A DNA stretch of 64,000 bases from Sipunculus nudus (Eukaryota > Annelida > Sipuncula > Golfingiida > Sipunculidae), in the NCBI GenBank assembly GCA_026874595.1, contig CM049316.1, positions 75,499,676 through 75,563,675 on the forward strand, written 5' to 3'. The notes under the pieces are model-generated. The model was given only the letters and a program-made list of their open reading frames with translations, made no database searches and was not told where the DNA came from. Below, one piece after another: positions 49,101 through 60,569 of this stretch. Both the position numbers and the translations under genes were made by a program. The stretch's first letter is position 1; the number at the start of each line of letters is the position of its first letter.

Positions 49101-49537
49101 TAGTTTTGTTTGTCATAGTTTTGTATGAGTGGTTTTGCCTGAGTGAGTTTTGTTTGTTGGAGTTTTGTCCGGGTGGTTTTGTCTGAGGGAGTTTTGTTCA
49201 TTGCTATTTTATCTGAGAAGACAAGTGTTGTCTGAGATTGTTGTTGTTGGAGGTTCCGTCTATCACCATATTTGTCCATACCTTCCAGTGCAGTAAGGAC
49301 ACCATCAGGATTACACACCATGCCTGGTTCACTCAGACCACATCGGGACAGTTCCTTCAGAGGGTTGGGGAACCCACACTTGTACCAAACAGTCTGATTA
49401 CCATACTTAACAGGGGCATTTTTTACTGCTTCACTGTCTGATGAACATGTTCCTGTGTTAATACTAGCACCAAAGACGTGACTTATAAAAACACTGTTAT
49501 AGAAGACAAATATCAGCATCGGTAAAACTGTCCTCAT
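36839..49537 (-). CDS. MOLO1-like TPM-domain membrane protein, gene B, with two alternative terminal exons
   Basis: Exons on the - strand: 49537-49282, 47324-47183, 46607-46427, then either 37645-37316 or 37192-36839. The two forms are 302 and 310 residues. Phases (1, 2, 0) match gene A at all junctions. ATG 49535-49537 opens a signal peptide (MRTVLPMLIFVFYNSVFIS), 22 bases inside an acceptor at 49560, so a 5' UTR exon lies upstream. Domain order is as in gene A: CGFPNPxxxxxxCG...VCNPDGVL, SICICGDC, DFAQYLAEAW...CDIDVILLYVASQ, then a membrane helix and a CxxGCxxWW tail. Intron 3 is about 8.8 kb. Likely a plasma-membrane protein with an extracellular TPM domain. Role unknown; by analogy with nematode MOLO-1, an ion-channel accessory subunit is possible. 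Confidence 0.75.
37316..37645 (-). CDS. MOLO1-like gene B: terminal exon, version 1
   Basis: Acceptor TTATTGCAG. It encodes VYIAAQSLKREY, KPKIYVTGREFFQNGQVMKG, a membrane helix (IVGYTMACVLGVATVFGLIA) and a tail CVDGCYEWW, ending in TAG. AATAAA hexamers on the - strand at plus 37219-37224 and 37242-37247 lie between this exon and version 2, so it can end a transcript by itself. Confidence 0.8.
   Translation of the reverse strand: MYIAAQSLKREYIKEEEKPKIYVTGREFFQNGQVMKGLTAIVASIKSEYDLGVNTGQIVGYTMACVLGVATVFGLIAGVIYCHRYGKQTGGGCVDGCYEWWREKDGIFS
37826..38614. repeat. 23-bp minisatellite
   Basis: About 34 copies of TGTTTATACACTGGTACATG plus TGG, with variants (ACCAGGACATG, ACATAATGGTTCATG). Because 23 is not a multiple of 3, all three forward frames are open in places and give repeats such as VHVVFIHWYMWCLY. 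It lies in intron 3 of MOLO1-like gene B, just upstream of the alternative terminal exons. Confidence 0.95.
39200..39562. repeat. Diverged repeat with GGTCAAGGTCACC motifs
   Basis: AACAATGAGTGTTAA-AATTTTGGA-GAAAAT occurs near 39221 and 39513, and GGTCAAGGTCACC near 39327 and 39474, indicating about two units of about 290 bp. Related in style to the 30.4-32.0 kb array. Confidence 0.55.
39563..41455 (+). repeat. Dispersed palindrome element, left-end copy
   Basis: Left end AACAAGGGACCCATGGGTCA followed by CGGCGCTCAGCTG. Downstream are modules with GGAAACAAACGTGCCATGGTC and GGGCAAAATTTAAGGTAC (near 40910 and 41385). No right-end hairpin is found before the next left end at 41456, so this copy is truncated or nested. 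Confidence 0.5.
41456..44675 (+). repeat. Dispersed palindrome/hairpin element, long copy
   Basis: Left end ACAAGGGACCCATGGGTCAC, with a perfect 12-bp palindrome; right end CTATAGCTCAGATGACTTAT then AGTCAGCTGAGCTAA, a hairpin. Internal modules (CGTGCC-TGG-CAAAGTTGG, GGCAAAATTTAAGGTA) recur near 43380-43425 and 44075-44110. About 3.2 kb if both ends belong together; 41500-43300 may include other insertions. It lies inside intron 3 of MOLO1-like gene B. Confidence 0.5.
44755..44773. repeat. Poly-G tract
   Basis: About 19 consecutive G, the longest G run in the window. Confidence 0.85.
44945..45125 (-). repeat. tRNA-derived SINE
   Basis: On the - strand: a B-box-like GGGTTCAATTCCC, then AGTGGGTTGTAGTTGCCC and a TTTTCCTCCACC tail, matching the SINE at 27945-28090. 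It lies inside intron 3 of MOLO1-like gene B. Confidence 0.65.
45126..46426 (-). other. Intron of MOLO1-like gene B
   Basis: AT-rich, with no repeat or exon recognised. Confidence 0.55.
46427..46607 (-). CDS. MOLO1-like gene B: exon 3
   Basis: It encodes CVFGSCDEKYPKVNLTM, then TSDFAQYLAEAWQYRASCD and VILLYVASQKE. Acceptor TTTTGTAG, donor GAG/GTAAGA. One codon shorter than the gene A counterpart. Confidence 0.8.
47183..47324 (-). CDS. MOLO1-like gene B: exon 2
   Basis: 142 bases. It encodes GLDEELEKFRKNSICICGDC and PLWIVVVNHLAYTDLSGK. Acceptor CTTTCAG, donor GTAAGT. Aligns without gaps to exon 2 of gene A. Confidence 0.8.
47325..49281 (-). other. Intron 1 of MOLO1-like gene B
   Basis: AT-rich. 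No exon, RNA gene or clear repeat is found. Confidence 0.5.
49282..49537 (-). CDS. MOLO1-like gene B: first coding exon
   Basis: It encodes the signal peptide and the Cys cluster WYKCGFPNP...CG...VCNPDGVL. Donor G/GTATGG. The exon's acceptor side (TTTTTTTTCAG) lies at plus 49560-49561, so the exon is 49559-49282 with a 22-base leader before ATG. The open frame running upstream of the acceptor is not coding. Confidence 0.8.
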
Positions 49538-50180
49538 ATTCAGGTGGTGATTATCAGACCTGAAAAAAAAAAGAAAATTGTAAGAAACATCACAACAGAG
49601 CATGGATTTATGAGATATAGGTGGTAATGCAGGCTTGGAAAATGCTGCAAACTGGTATGTTACATACAAATAATTAATTGGGAAGTTGGCCAGTAGTGGT
49701 GTTGGATACATATAATACTGCTGCAAATACTAGAATGCCTACAGATGACCTTCAGTCAGCAGGACTAAAAAAACACTTGTTAACACACAATTTTTTTTTG
49801 AATACTTTAACATCATATTTCACTGTAGACATAAAGACTGCTGTTTCACTATATATATATTCAACTGTGAATGCAGTATTTTGATTAAGCTGTTATTCCT
49901 TTATGTGAGCCCACGTTATATAAAGCACAATTAGAATACTGTACAGAAGCAATTTAAATATGAACCAATTATCACTTAGTTTCAGAGCTCTCTTAGACTT
50001 ATACATACACAACCTTCCCTGTTTGCAAACACTGGCTGACTGTATGATAGCACAGTTGCCTTATCTTGGAATGCTGAATAGCTCCAGTTGATCCCTGGCC
50101 ATGGCCAACCTACTCAGGATGTGGAGCTCCCATTACTTTATTACAGTTGATTAGCACACCTTACCAGTGCTGCATATATA

Positions 50181-50629
50181 CTGTGGTTGCCTTTTTATTC
50201 GCGAGGGTTTTATTTTCGCAATATTTGTGACTGTGAAATAATTGTCAATATGGAACCTTCGGAAATATTGTCCCATTAACTAAGATGAACAAAATGGGTT
50301 GATGCTTCTGCATAAACAGGTGATTAGTTATCACCCCCCTGGAGACCACCTTTTCAGCAATCTTAATGTTCATGGTATCAAAACTGACCCATTCATACTA
50401 GCATTATTTATTGCAAAATAATATATCAACTGTGACACAAACCAAATGTTAATGAATGAACTAGAAATGAGTGAGAAAGTGAAGGATTCATCTTAAATTT
50501 AAAATCAATACAAATACTGATGTACTCAGAGTATATAGATTCTGGTGCAGTCGTGAAAATTAAACCCTCGCAAGTTCAATGGGAAGAAATCGCGTAATTT
50601 AAGCCTCGCGAATAAAAATTCAACCACAG
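50181..50629. mobile_element. MITE with TA target sites
   Basis: Left end CTGTGGTTGCCTTTTTATTC, right end GAATAAAAATTCAACCACAG, inverted repeats of about 20 bp continuing as GCGAGGGTTTTATTTTCGC against the inverse of GCGTAATTTAAGCCTCGC. TA is present on both sides (50179-50180, 50630-50631). 449 bp, no coding capacity, so a non-autonomous Tc1/mariner-type element. Confidence 0.8.
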
Positions 50630-50631
50630 TA

Positions 50632-53565
50632 AGTGTCATATGTGACTGTCAGGTAATCAGCATATACAGAATGTTCATCAAAAGGACTGGATGGGTTAAA
50701 TATATTTGATGGTGCTGAAAATGAAAACAGCAGTTACCAATAACAACATGCCACAGTCACTTGTATCCCTATATGTGGTTGTTTTTTTATAGAAAAATGT
50801 ACAAAACTTTGCACAACATTCATGATTATTGTTACTGCCCTGACGAGGGCCAGTAATATCTCAGGTTGTTGTAATTTTAGAATTGATAGATAAGTTTAAG
50901 TAGATTTGTGTAACCATATGTTTTGCCATGTTTGTGGCACTTGTTTAATGTACATATGTGTCATCTAAATTTAGTGTCATTTTTAAGCAATTAATTCGCG
51001 ACCTCTGTTGGAAAACCATTATTATATGTATTACATTTACTTCATGCAGTGATCTTGTGTAGGCTATACCAGTTATTTTAGATTTCCTTAATTCAGATGG
51101 AGCACCAGGCTTCATGTGCTGTTTATTGTTTGACTCTGAGCTAGCCAGTCAGGTGGTAATTTATCATGCTGTGGCTGGTGTCCAGCCGTACCGACAGCTC
51201 ACCAGCTTGTATAGTGCTTCACAGGGTCAAGGATGCAAAATTGTCACTGTTCTCAGCTCGTAGGACAGGGGTGCTCTCGATAGCCCCGTGTTGTGTTACT
51301 GTTCCCAGGCCGCCTGGGTATTTTAGGTATGCCCCGAGACAAAGGGGGAGTCAGTTGGCAACAAGTGTTAGTTCAAGTCACCTTGCTGTTGTGTATATGT
51401 TAAGATTTTAAGTCACCCTTACGTCACCCTAGTCAAAGACTCCATGTCACCATAATGTGTGGGTCAAGTCAATAATAGCGCACAAGTCTGTGAGTATTTC
51501 ATTTTTTATACATGTCATTTAAATTTAGTATGGTTTATTCAAATATAACAGGACATAGTGTAAGGGGCGGTAATCTTGCCCAGTGTATTTTCTTGGCTGT
51601 CAGATCAGGTCAAGCGGTTGCTTCCTTTGATGTTAAACTTTCATGTTGTAACTGTTTATAATTTTGTGTCATGTTGACAGAATATCTGTGAGAGTTTGTC
51701 AGGTTATAGTAATACAATGTTGCCATTTTGATAATTTATGAAGTGAGTCTCATACAGTGTTAAGGTAACTTGTTTATGGAAGGTTATGATACAAAATCCA
51801 ACTTGAGTATGAACAAAATCAAATGTTTTATGGGTTCTTATAAATGTTTATTCAGTCAGTTTCAAGTTTCAATTTATTCCTGATAATGATATATTATTGG
51901 TAATTCAATGCATGTGAACGTTGCTCACGAGTTGACAAATCATTTTGTCATTGTTATACATCGACATTTATGTTATTATCTTATTTGTTGTAGATTCACC
52001 ATGATCATGATCATAACCCTAACCTTTTATGAAGTGACAGGCGTGTAATAGCAGTGCAGTAAAATGATATACGTCTACACGTTGTTATGTTTGTATTCTT
52101 TAAGACCCGCGCGTTATAATTATACATAGTAAGGCATTATCTCTGAACAGTTCTTCTTACCAACATAGCAAGATCATTAAAGGAGGGTTAATATGCTCCA
52201 GATATAGCTTTCTTCTGATTTCCACCTGAAATAAGGATTCGAGCGACTGTGACCATACAAGTATAAAATACATGTATTTTTTATTTAATCAGTGTTTACA
52301 TCAGGCACTACTACCTCTAATACACAAAATTAAAACAATACAGATTGGACATCATCATATTGTCACACCAATATGAAAACAGATGATTTGTACCACTCAT
52401 TTTCATCATAACAAGGCCTTCAGGCCATAATGTGAACCTGTGCAAAGGTAGGTATACCAGATACCGCCAGAGTAGCTGTGATGGTGCTGGACCTGGGCTG
52501 CACGAGAAACCTGTGACTGGCTTGGGAGGGGTCACATTTTTTATCATTTAAAAAACTCATGCAAATCACAGGAATCCCATGCCACATGATCAGTTCGACC
52601 AACGACCATCAAAAACAGTGCATCTGGGTCTTTGAAAGGTTAACAAACATGGTGGACGTGAAATATGGCCCAACCAAGTTGAGCTTCCACGTCGATTTAC
52701 AATGCTAAGTTATCTACCAAGAGTCTTTTAATCTTGACCAAAAGATTTCTAAGACTATTAACTAATAACTGGAGAAGATGGCATGTAAGAATTTACTTTT
52801 GGTTATGAGATATGACTAGTGGAAAAATGTATGCCCCTGCCTCCCTGGCCTGCCCGATCGGATGCCTGGCGGTTGTGCCTTATCGCTTCCTACTAATTCA
52901 GAAGGCCCCATATCTGACCCCATGTTGATTCCATCGCTTAAGCTAGATAGAAAAACTGAAATTCAATCCAAGATTTCTTGTAAAAAGTTCAAATGGAGGA
53001 AACAATTATCTAGTTTTCTTGAGAGTAAGTGCCAATATTTTCATTCACACCTAAGTTACAATTTATGTCCCAACTGAGTTAATACAACTGTATCGTGTGT
53101 TATAATCTAGTGATTCTTGCATGTCCTCACGCTTAACATCGAATATAAATGGTCTGAACCACCTTAGTCAGATCTGACCAAGCTTTAGAAGGATAAACTC
53201 TCCTGCTCAGGGGCTGTAACGCTAACAAGAAAGAACAAATTATAATTATTTGTGTTACATGCCTGTAGCTAGTAGGCTGCCAGGACTGGGGCAGGGCTGC
53301 TTGGTGGTCACAGCTTTTCCTGGACTTGAATAGTGGGTCAGATACCATCAGTACTAACCGCCGACAGTGACGCAACAGGTTTCAGGTTTCTGTTGCGTCG
53401 CCGGCCCACCCAAGGGCCAACTGGGGTTATAGCACGATACAATCTGTTACTCTTGGAAAGGAAAATATATAAAAATGTTTCCTATGGTTTTAACATACCA
53501 ATGTTCACATTATGTTGTATGTTGAAAGGCCTGTAATAAAAAGTAACCATTCTGGAAAGCATGAA
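50632..53565. other. Intergenic DNA upstream of MOLO1-like gene B
   Basis: No gene is supported. The stretch near 51160-51400 and 52840-53480 is less AT-rich and may be old retroelement DNA, but no domain is readable. Confidence 0.4.
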
Positions 53566-53570
53566 GCACC

Positions 53571-54501
53571 TGTGCCGTCAACACGTCTAATTTTCTAGCC
53601 TTTATGGTAGTGCGCAGCGCTCTCCAGCTTTAGAGGTAGAGAACGCAGTGGCCGTTCTGGCATGGTTGCATCGGGCAGATTGTCGCCCGTGTGCGCGGTT
53701 TGGGTGTAGCCTGGACTCCGCCACAGCGTGAGTGTTTAACTCTTATATGCGTGGTTTTGTGGATTTTTGTGTTTTAAACTGAATGGTGCTTGTGTTTTCT
53801 GTGAGATGGTCCCTTGAGCACGTATTCGGTCTTGTGTGGATGCTGGCTATGAGTATCACGTGAAGTTAACATCCAGTTCACGATTCGTGGTTCTAAGTTT
53901 CTTCTTTATACCACAACATAGTTACGCACCGGTACCCTTCATATATAAACGCCGTACACTTTATTATATTAGCGATCCATGGCGTATTCCTTTGATATAT
54001 TACTTCTATTGTACAATAGTCATTATGTCTAGTTATAACTCAGTGGGAGACATACAGGTTTGCAGCGAATATATGTGACATATCTGGCTCTTTACTTAAC
54101 TTATTAAGGTTTTCATAGTAGCTATATCCAGAGCGCAGTATTTATCTTCGTTTTTAATATTTAATATATGTACTGGATAAAACAATGGTAGGAACCATTA
54201 GGAACATGCTGGAACTATACATATCATGTAGTGTATATGGTAATTGTCATATCTATTAAGTTTGTTTCTCAGTAGTTAGCATTGCTTTATTTCTTTTTGT
54301 AGTTTTTTACCACACACATGATTCAACACACGTTTCAACATGCATCATGACAACATTGTGTTCCAATCACATCCATCCCACCTGTACATGCAACTTGTCA
54401 CAGATGAGATCAGAACTTGGTTCTGTCCGGTGTATATGGGAGCAATAAAGTGTTAAGGTTAACTGACTGTATTCTCGTTGTTCAATGAAGAAGGCAGTAC
54501 A
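53571..54501 (+). repeat. 5' LTR of BEL/Pao element
   Basis: 931 bp. TATATAAA at 53942-53949 and AATAAA at 54444-54449 mark a plausible promoter and polyadenylation signal. It carries 177 bp (54133-54309) absent from the 3' LTR. Confidence 0.9.
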
Positions 54502-54616
54502 GTAAAAAAGCTGTCAGCGCTACTTAACGGCACCGGACATTGTCATTTCTCAAGTGCACACTGCCAACGAGTAGCGTGGAGACCAGGGACATTTTGCTAA
54601 CCGCAACAATACAAAC

Positions 54617-55429
54617 ATGTCCGACATCAGCCAACCAGTTGGGTCACAATCGGACAGGCCTGTCAGGCATCGAACACTCACCCCGAAGGCCTCAGAAAAG
54701 TTTCAAGAAGAAAGACAGTCATTTGTGGATAAAATAGATAATTCATGGAGAGCTGTTGAGCAGGAACTAACAGCTTTGAGTGTTGCCCCTGGTGACATTG
54801 CAGTTATAGAGACACTTCTTGCAATGCTGCGACAGAATTACGCTGCTTTTCAGAAAACTGCAAGGGAATTTAATTCCTTCTTGATAAAAACTGGCACTGA
54901 TGAAAGTGAGACCATACGTACAACACATGATGAACTTTGCCTCATGTACCACGTAAGTGCAGGGTGCTACTAGAGAGGCTGAAACTCGTATTGCAGCTTT
55001 AACAGAAATTCAATCGGTATCAAGTCGCTCAAAAAAGTCCTCTTAATCAAAGAAGTCGAGTAGTTCACGAGTGTCAAGCGCATACCTTGCACAAAAAAAG
55101 GCACAGGCGCAATCAGCCAGAGTCCGTGCAAAGTTTGCTGCTAAAGAAACGGAATTAGAAATGCAAAAACACAACTGGAAGCAAGAATAAAGCTTATTCA
55201 ACAAGAGAAAGAAGCTGCCGCTGCTGAAGCAGAACTGGACAGCTTAGAATCGAACTGTGGCACAACTCTCAGTGATAATGCAGACACACCTGCGGCGGTA
55301 ATCGATGTCCCAGTTTCTGATCCCATTGAACGTACTCAAGACTACGTTGAGAATCATCCGGCACCAAGTGTCAGACCTGTTAGCCCCGCTCATAGTAGTG
55401 ACCCGGCAGTTACTGACTTTACTAGATTC
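54617..55429 (+). pseudogene. BEL/Pao gag region, broken
   Basis: An ATG at 54617 opens 118 residues of helical gag-like protein (SDISQPVGSQSDRP start), stopping at 54971-54973. Beyond it, coding-like sequence continues in other frames with a TAA near 55045 and another frame change near 55160, within a Glu/Lys/Ala-rich coiled-coil stretch. The product would be truncated. Confidence 0.75.
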
Positions 55430-58400
55430 ATGCTTCGAAAGGAGCTCGTCACGTCTAGACTTTCTAAGTTCGACAAATATCCCGGACATTACGAGGCATG
55501 GAAAGGTACTTTCATGGACGTGGTAAATTCATTGGATGTGTCGGCAAGTGAGCAAATAGATTTGTTAATAAAATGGCTTGGGCCAGAATCGTCAAAATAT
55601 GCTCGGAGTTTGAAATCTGTCTGTATAAATGATGCCGTCAGCGGTCTGCAAAACATCTGGCACCGGCTGGACAAAAGGTATGGATCTCCTGAGATCATTG
55701 AACATCTGTTATTAAATAAAAACGAACATTTTCCTAAACTGACTAATAAGGACCATCAGAAACTGTGGGAGTTAGAAGATCTGCTTAATGAAATAGAGGC
55801 AGCCAAAAGGAACCCAGAACTCAAAGGACTCTGTGTTTATGATACGGCCAATGGTATGAGGCCTGTGATTGAAAAACTGCCATACACTATCCAAGAGAAA
55901 TGGATAAGCCTCGCCTCAAGGCATAAGAAACAGTATAATGTAACGTTTCCACCTTTTAGTGTTTTTGCAGACTTCATTCGTGACATTGCTGACACTAGAA
56001 ATGACCCATCGTTTATGTTTCTCTCTAACGGGAGTGTAGCTCTCAAGGACAAACGGTCTGCTCTAAGCAGTAATATGAGGAAGACTCAACATGTTGTTTG
56101 TGTAAACAAAACAGAGCTACCTAATTCAGCGATTCCTCGGTGCCCTCTACATAAAACGGGTCATCGGTTAAATGACTGCAAAGGTTTCCGTAGCAAACCT
56201 CTAAATGAACGCAAACAATTCCTGAAGGAAAAGGGTTTGTGCTTTCGTTGCTTCGACACTACAGAACATATGTCACGAGAATGTAAAGTGAAAATTAAAT
56301 GCTCAATATGTAACAGCGACACTCACCCTTCAGCATTACACATTGAGAGCAAACCGCCTCTGCAGTCGCATGGCGGGGAGCCTGATCATGGTGAAAGTCG
56401 ACAGAAGGCTTCCACAGATCCACCTACATCGGTTACCTCAAACTGCCTTGAGATCTGTTCAGAATGGCCTTATGGAAGGTCCTGCGCTAAGATTGTCCAG
56501 GTGAATGTATATGCTAAAGGTAATTCAGATAAAACAGTGCCAATGTATGCTTTATTGGATGATCAGAGTAACCGATCACTCGCCTCTGCTGAATTCTTCG
56601 ATCTCTTCGATGTTCAGTCCGAAAATGTGCCTTACAGTCTCCATACCTGTGGGGGCTCAGTTGATGCTATGGGTAGGAGAGCCAGCGGCTATATAGTAGA
56701 ATCTGCAGATGGAGCAACATCCATTGAAATGCCTACTATTATAGAGTGTGATAGAATCCCTAACAATAGGAATGAAATTCCTACGCCTGAGGCAGCCAGG
56801 TGCCACACACACTTGAAACCTATTGCAGACTTTATCCCAGAGAGAAATGATGACGCTGAGATCTTGCTACTCATAGGCAGGGATGTGCCAGAAGCACATC
56901 ACATTCACGAACAGTGCTTAGGTCCAGGGAATGCACCTTTTGCACAGAAACTGTCATTAGGGTGGGCTTTGATTGGTGAGATGTTTCTTGGCAAGATTCA
57001 CAACACCAATTCGGTTAATGTATACAGAACCAATATTACTGGCAGTAATCGCCCGTCGCTATTTCCACCATGCCCAAGTCTTTTCAACGTCAAGGAAAAG
57101 TCAGCAATGAGTGACAATTGGTGTGAACCCTTGGATAACCTTGGGGATACAGTGTTTGAGCGTACCAAAGATGATGAAGCCATTGGTATGTCAGTTGAAA
57201 TGATGGACAAAGAGTTCACCAGAAGCCCTTCAGGCAATTGGGTAGCACCATTACCATTTCGCAGTGGTAGATGTAAGCTTCCTAATAACAAAGCACAGGC
57301 AGCAAACCGTGCCAAAACACTGGATCGAAGTTTGAAAAGAGATCCAACAAAGAGAGAACATTTTACTTCCTTCATGCAAACAGTCATTTGCAGTGGCCAT
57401 GCAGAATTGGCTCCTCCTATAAACAGCGGAGAATATTGGTACTTGCCTATCTTTGGGGTGTATCATCCAAGGAAACCTGATCAGATCAGGGCAGTATTTG
57501 ACTCATCAGCGAAACATGAAGGTATTTCCTTGAACGACGTTTTACTATCGGGACCTGACTTGACTAATAACCTACTGGGAATAATGCTGAGGTTTAGGAA
57601 GGAAAAGTTTGCTGTAACAGCCGACATACAGCAAATGTTTTACGGATTTATGGTCAAAGAAGACCACAAGGATTTTCTAAGATTCATGTGGTACAGGGAC
57701 AATGACCCAAGCAAAGAACTCACAGAGTACAGGATGTGTGTACACGTTTTTGGCAACAGACCATCGCCTGCTGTTGCGACATATGGTCTGAGACGTATCG
57801 CAGAGAAGAGCATAGAGGCTTTTGGTTCTGATGTGCGTGATTTTGTGAATCGTAACTTTTACGTTGACGACGGTCTTATCTCTTTGCCTACAGAAGAGCA
57901 AGCAGTGGATTTAATGAGAAGGACACAAGAAGCTCTAAAGCATGAAGGAAATCTTAGGTTACACAAAATAGCTTCGAACAGTGAGGCTGTAATGAAATCT
58001 TTCTCTACAGATGATCTAGCTAAAAACCTAAAGGACTTTGATCTAAAGAGAGGTGATTTGCCTCTACAACGCAGTCTGGGATTAATCTGGGACTTGAGCT
58101 CAGACATGTTCAAATATCAAGTCGAATCTGAACAAAAACCTTACACACGCCGTGAAGTTCTCTCCACAGTGAACAGTTTGTTTCACCCTATCGGTTTCCT
58201 AGCCCCCATCACCGTTCAGGGCAAATTAATACTGTGGGAGCTGATGGCAGATGTGTCAGATTGGGACCAACCATTACCGCTCCAGTATCAATCAGTTTGG
58301 CAGAACTGGAGAGACTCACTGGATTCTCTCAAAACTGTAGAAATCCCACGTATGTACGTTCCGGAAAGCATCAGTTCGTCAGCTAAAAGAGAACTGCACA

Positions 58401-58687
58401 TCTTCTCAGATGCCTCAGAGAAGGCAATTGCAGCAGTGGCCTACCTGAGAACAACTACAGTTGATGATAGAGTTCATGTTGGCTTTGTCATGGGAAAGTC
58501 AAAGGTTGCTCCTAAACATGGACATACAATCACGAGATTAGAGTTATGTGCTGCAGTACTTGCGGTTGTGATCTCTGAAACCTTAAGTGCTAACATGGAC
58601 ACAGACATTGATCTTTTTCGGTTTTACACCGACAGCAAAGTAGTACTTGGATATATACATAACCAAAAAAGAAGGTTCTACACCTAA
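55430..58687 (+). pseudogene. BEL/Pao gag C-terminus, protease, RT and RNase H
   Basis: An open frame of 1085 residues. Zinc knuckle CFRCFDTTEHMSREC at about 270-285 with a second Cys/His cluster (CSICNSDTH). A protease-like LLDDQS at about 374. Reverse transcriptase at about 690-830 with ADIQQMF and the YVDD active site (about 810). RNase H starts near 988 (IFSDAS) and continues through RLELCAA and YTDSK. A TAA at 58685-58687 cuts the frame; the same frame stays open downstream to 59059. Confidence 0.9.
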
Positions 58688-59059
58688 GTGACTAACAGAA
58701 TCGACAGGATTCGAAGATCTACAGAACCCAGACAATGGTCGTATGTACACACCGATAGCAATCCTGCTGACTGTGCTACAAGGTCAGCTCCAGTCTCAGA
58801 GTTGATAAACAGTAGATGGCTTCGTGGTCCAAGATTCCTTCTATCAGATAAAATCGAGGCCAGCGAAGAGTTCTTCTCCTTAGAGGACCCCGATAAGGAT
58901 AATGAAATCAGACCCTGCGTGAATGTCTTCAAAACGCATGTCAAGAAGGGACTAGGCTCCAATCGCTTTGAGAGGTTTTCAACCTGGAAAGCCTTAGTGG
59001 AAACTTTCGCCCGCTTGATACACATTGCTTTGTCCTATCACGAAAACAAATCACAGTAA
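58688..59059 (+). pseudogene. BEL/Pao RNase H end and linker, after the internal stop
   Basis: Same frame as 55430-58684. It encodes a 123-residue stretch with the WSYVHTDSNPADCATR motif found between RNase H and integrase in BEL/Pao. It ends at TAA 59057-59059, while the integrase continues in another frame, so an indel lies between about 59025 and 59059. Confidence 0.85.
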
Positions 59060-60482
59060 AGGGTGGCACATGTGCCAGGACTTCAAAAGTGTGAAGAACT
59101 TCACCAGTGCTGAACAGTTCATTAAAATAGTGGTACAACACGAAGTGTATGATTCCGAGCCGAAATGCCTGTCTGAGGAAAAACAACTGTCTAAACGCAG
59201 CAAAATCTTGTCTTTGAAACCAGTCATTGATGAGAACAACATGCTTCGAGTGGGTGGCCGACTCAACAGGGCCGAAGTGAACACATTTGAAAGGAATCCT
59301 CTTATCATTCCTGCTGCTCATCATGTTGCTACGCTGTTGGTCCGTCATTACCACGAACGGATAAAGCACCAGGGAAGACACTTCACTGAAGGAGCCATTC
59401 GGGCAGCAGGACTTTGGATTGTGGGTGGCAAACGTCTGATCTCGTCAGTGCTCAGCAAGTGCGTCAAGTGTCGTAAACTTTGCCGAAAGCCCGAATCACA
59501 ACTCATGAGTGATCTTCCTGCTGATCGTCTCATACCTGGTCCTCCTTTCACTAATGTAGGTGTTGACACATTTGGCCCTTGGTCTATAGTAGCACGGCGC
59601 ACCAGAGATGGGGTCGCTCACAGCAAACGCTGGGCCGTTATATTCACTTGCCTCACGACCAGAGAGGTGCACATCGAAGTTGTTGAGGATTTAAGTTCGG
59701 CAGCGTTCATAAATGCTTTACGCAGGTTCATTGCCATAAGAGGCAACGTAAAGCAACTGCGATCTGACCGCGGGACTAATTTTGTCGGTTCCACCGACAA
59801 TCTCAAGATCAACGCCATCAATGTAGAGGATGGACCTATGCAAAACTTTCTGTATGACAGTGGCGTTGTATGGGTTTTCAATCCACCCCACTCCTCTCAT
59901 ATGGGAGGGACTTGGGAGAGGATGATTGGTGTAACTCGTCGCATTCTAGATTCCATACTAAGTGACATGGATTCAAAGAATCTTACGCAAGATGTACTGA
60001 GTACGCTGATGCATGAAATATCTGCTATTATTAATGCCAGACCCATCACACCAGTTTCTTCCGATCTGGAGTGTCCTCAGGTTCTCAGTCCTCAAATGTT
60101 GCTAACTCAGAAATGTGATGAAGTCGCTGTATCCCTTGGAACGTTCGATATGAAGGACATATACAGATCCCAGTGGAAATTGGTTCAGATGTTAGCGGAC
60201 CGATTTTGGAAGCGTTGGAGAAATGAGTATCTCCACACTTTGCAGACCAGACGCAAATGGCAAACGACCCAAAGAGACGTGAAGGAAGGTGATGTTGTCC
60301 TACTCAGAGACAAGAACATTCCTAGAAACTACTGGTCAGTGGGGATAGTTCAGAACGCGATTCCTAGCAAGGACAGCCGAGTGCGCAAGGCAGAAATCCG
60401 TGTAGTTAAGGATGGCAAAACTACGGTCTACACGAGACCGATAAGTGACTTAGTTGTTTTGCTCGAACATTGTGATGTTTAG
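59025..60482 (+). pseudogene. BEL/Pao integrase
   Basis: 485-residue open frame. An HHCC zinc-binding segment has His residues near 108-117 and CVKC near 146. The catalytic core carries VDTFGPW (about 180), RSDRGTNF (about 246) and GGTWERM (about 294), giving the D, D and E residues. A C-terminal domain includes VVLLRDKN. The domain looks intact, but it is separated from RT by a frame change. Confidence 0.9.
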
Positions 60483-60569
60483 TACTTTGACATTCTTTCA
60501 TTATTATATTGTTAAATGTTAGTAATTTATTATTGATATGTTGTGATATCATTGATATCAGACGGGGAG

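Noticed and set aside
53836-54078. 80-residue open frame in both LTRs (also 60834-61076)
   Set aside because: Identical by LTR duplication; it lies across the TATA box and shows no known domain.
54502-54540. Primer binding site after the 5' LTR
   Set aside because: I found no convincing match to a tRNA 3' end in the first bases after 54501, so none is claimed.
55489-59881. Antisense open frames opposite the BEL/Pao pol region
   Set aside because: Shadow frames of a clear sense-strand coding region, with no domain of their own.
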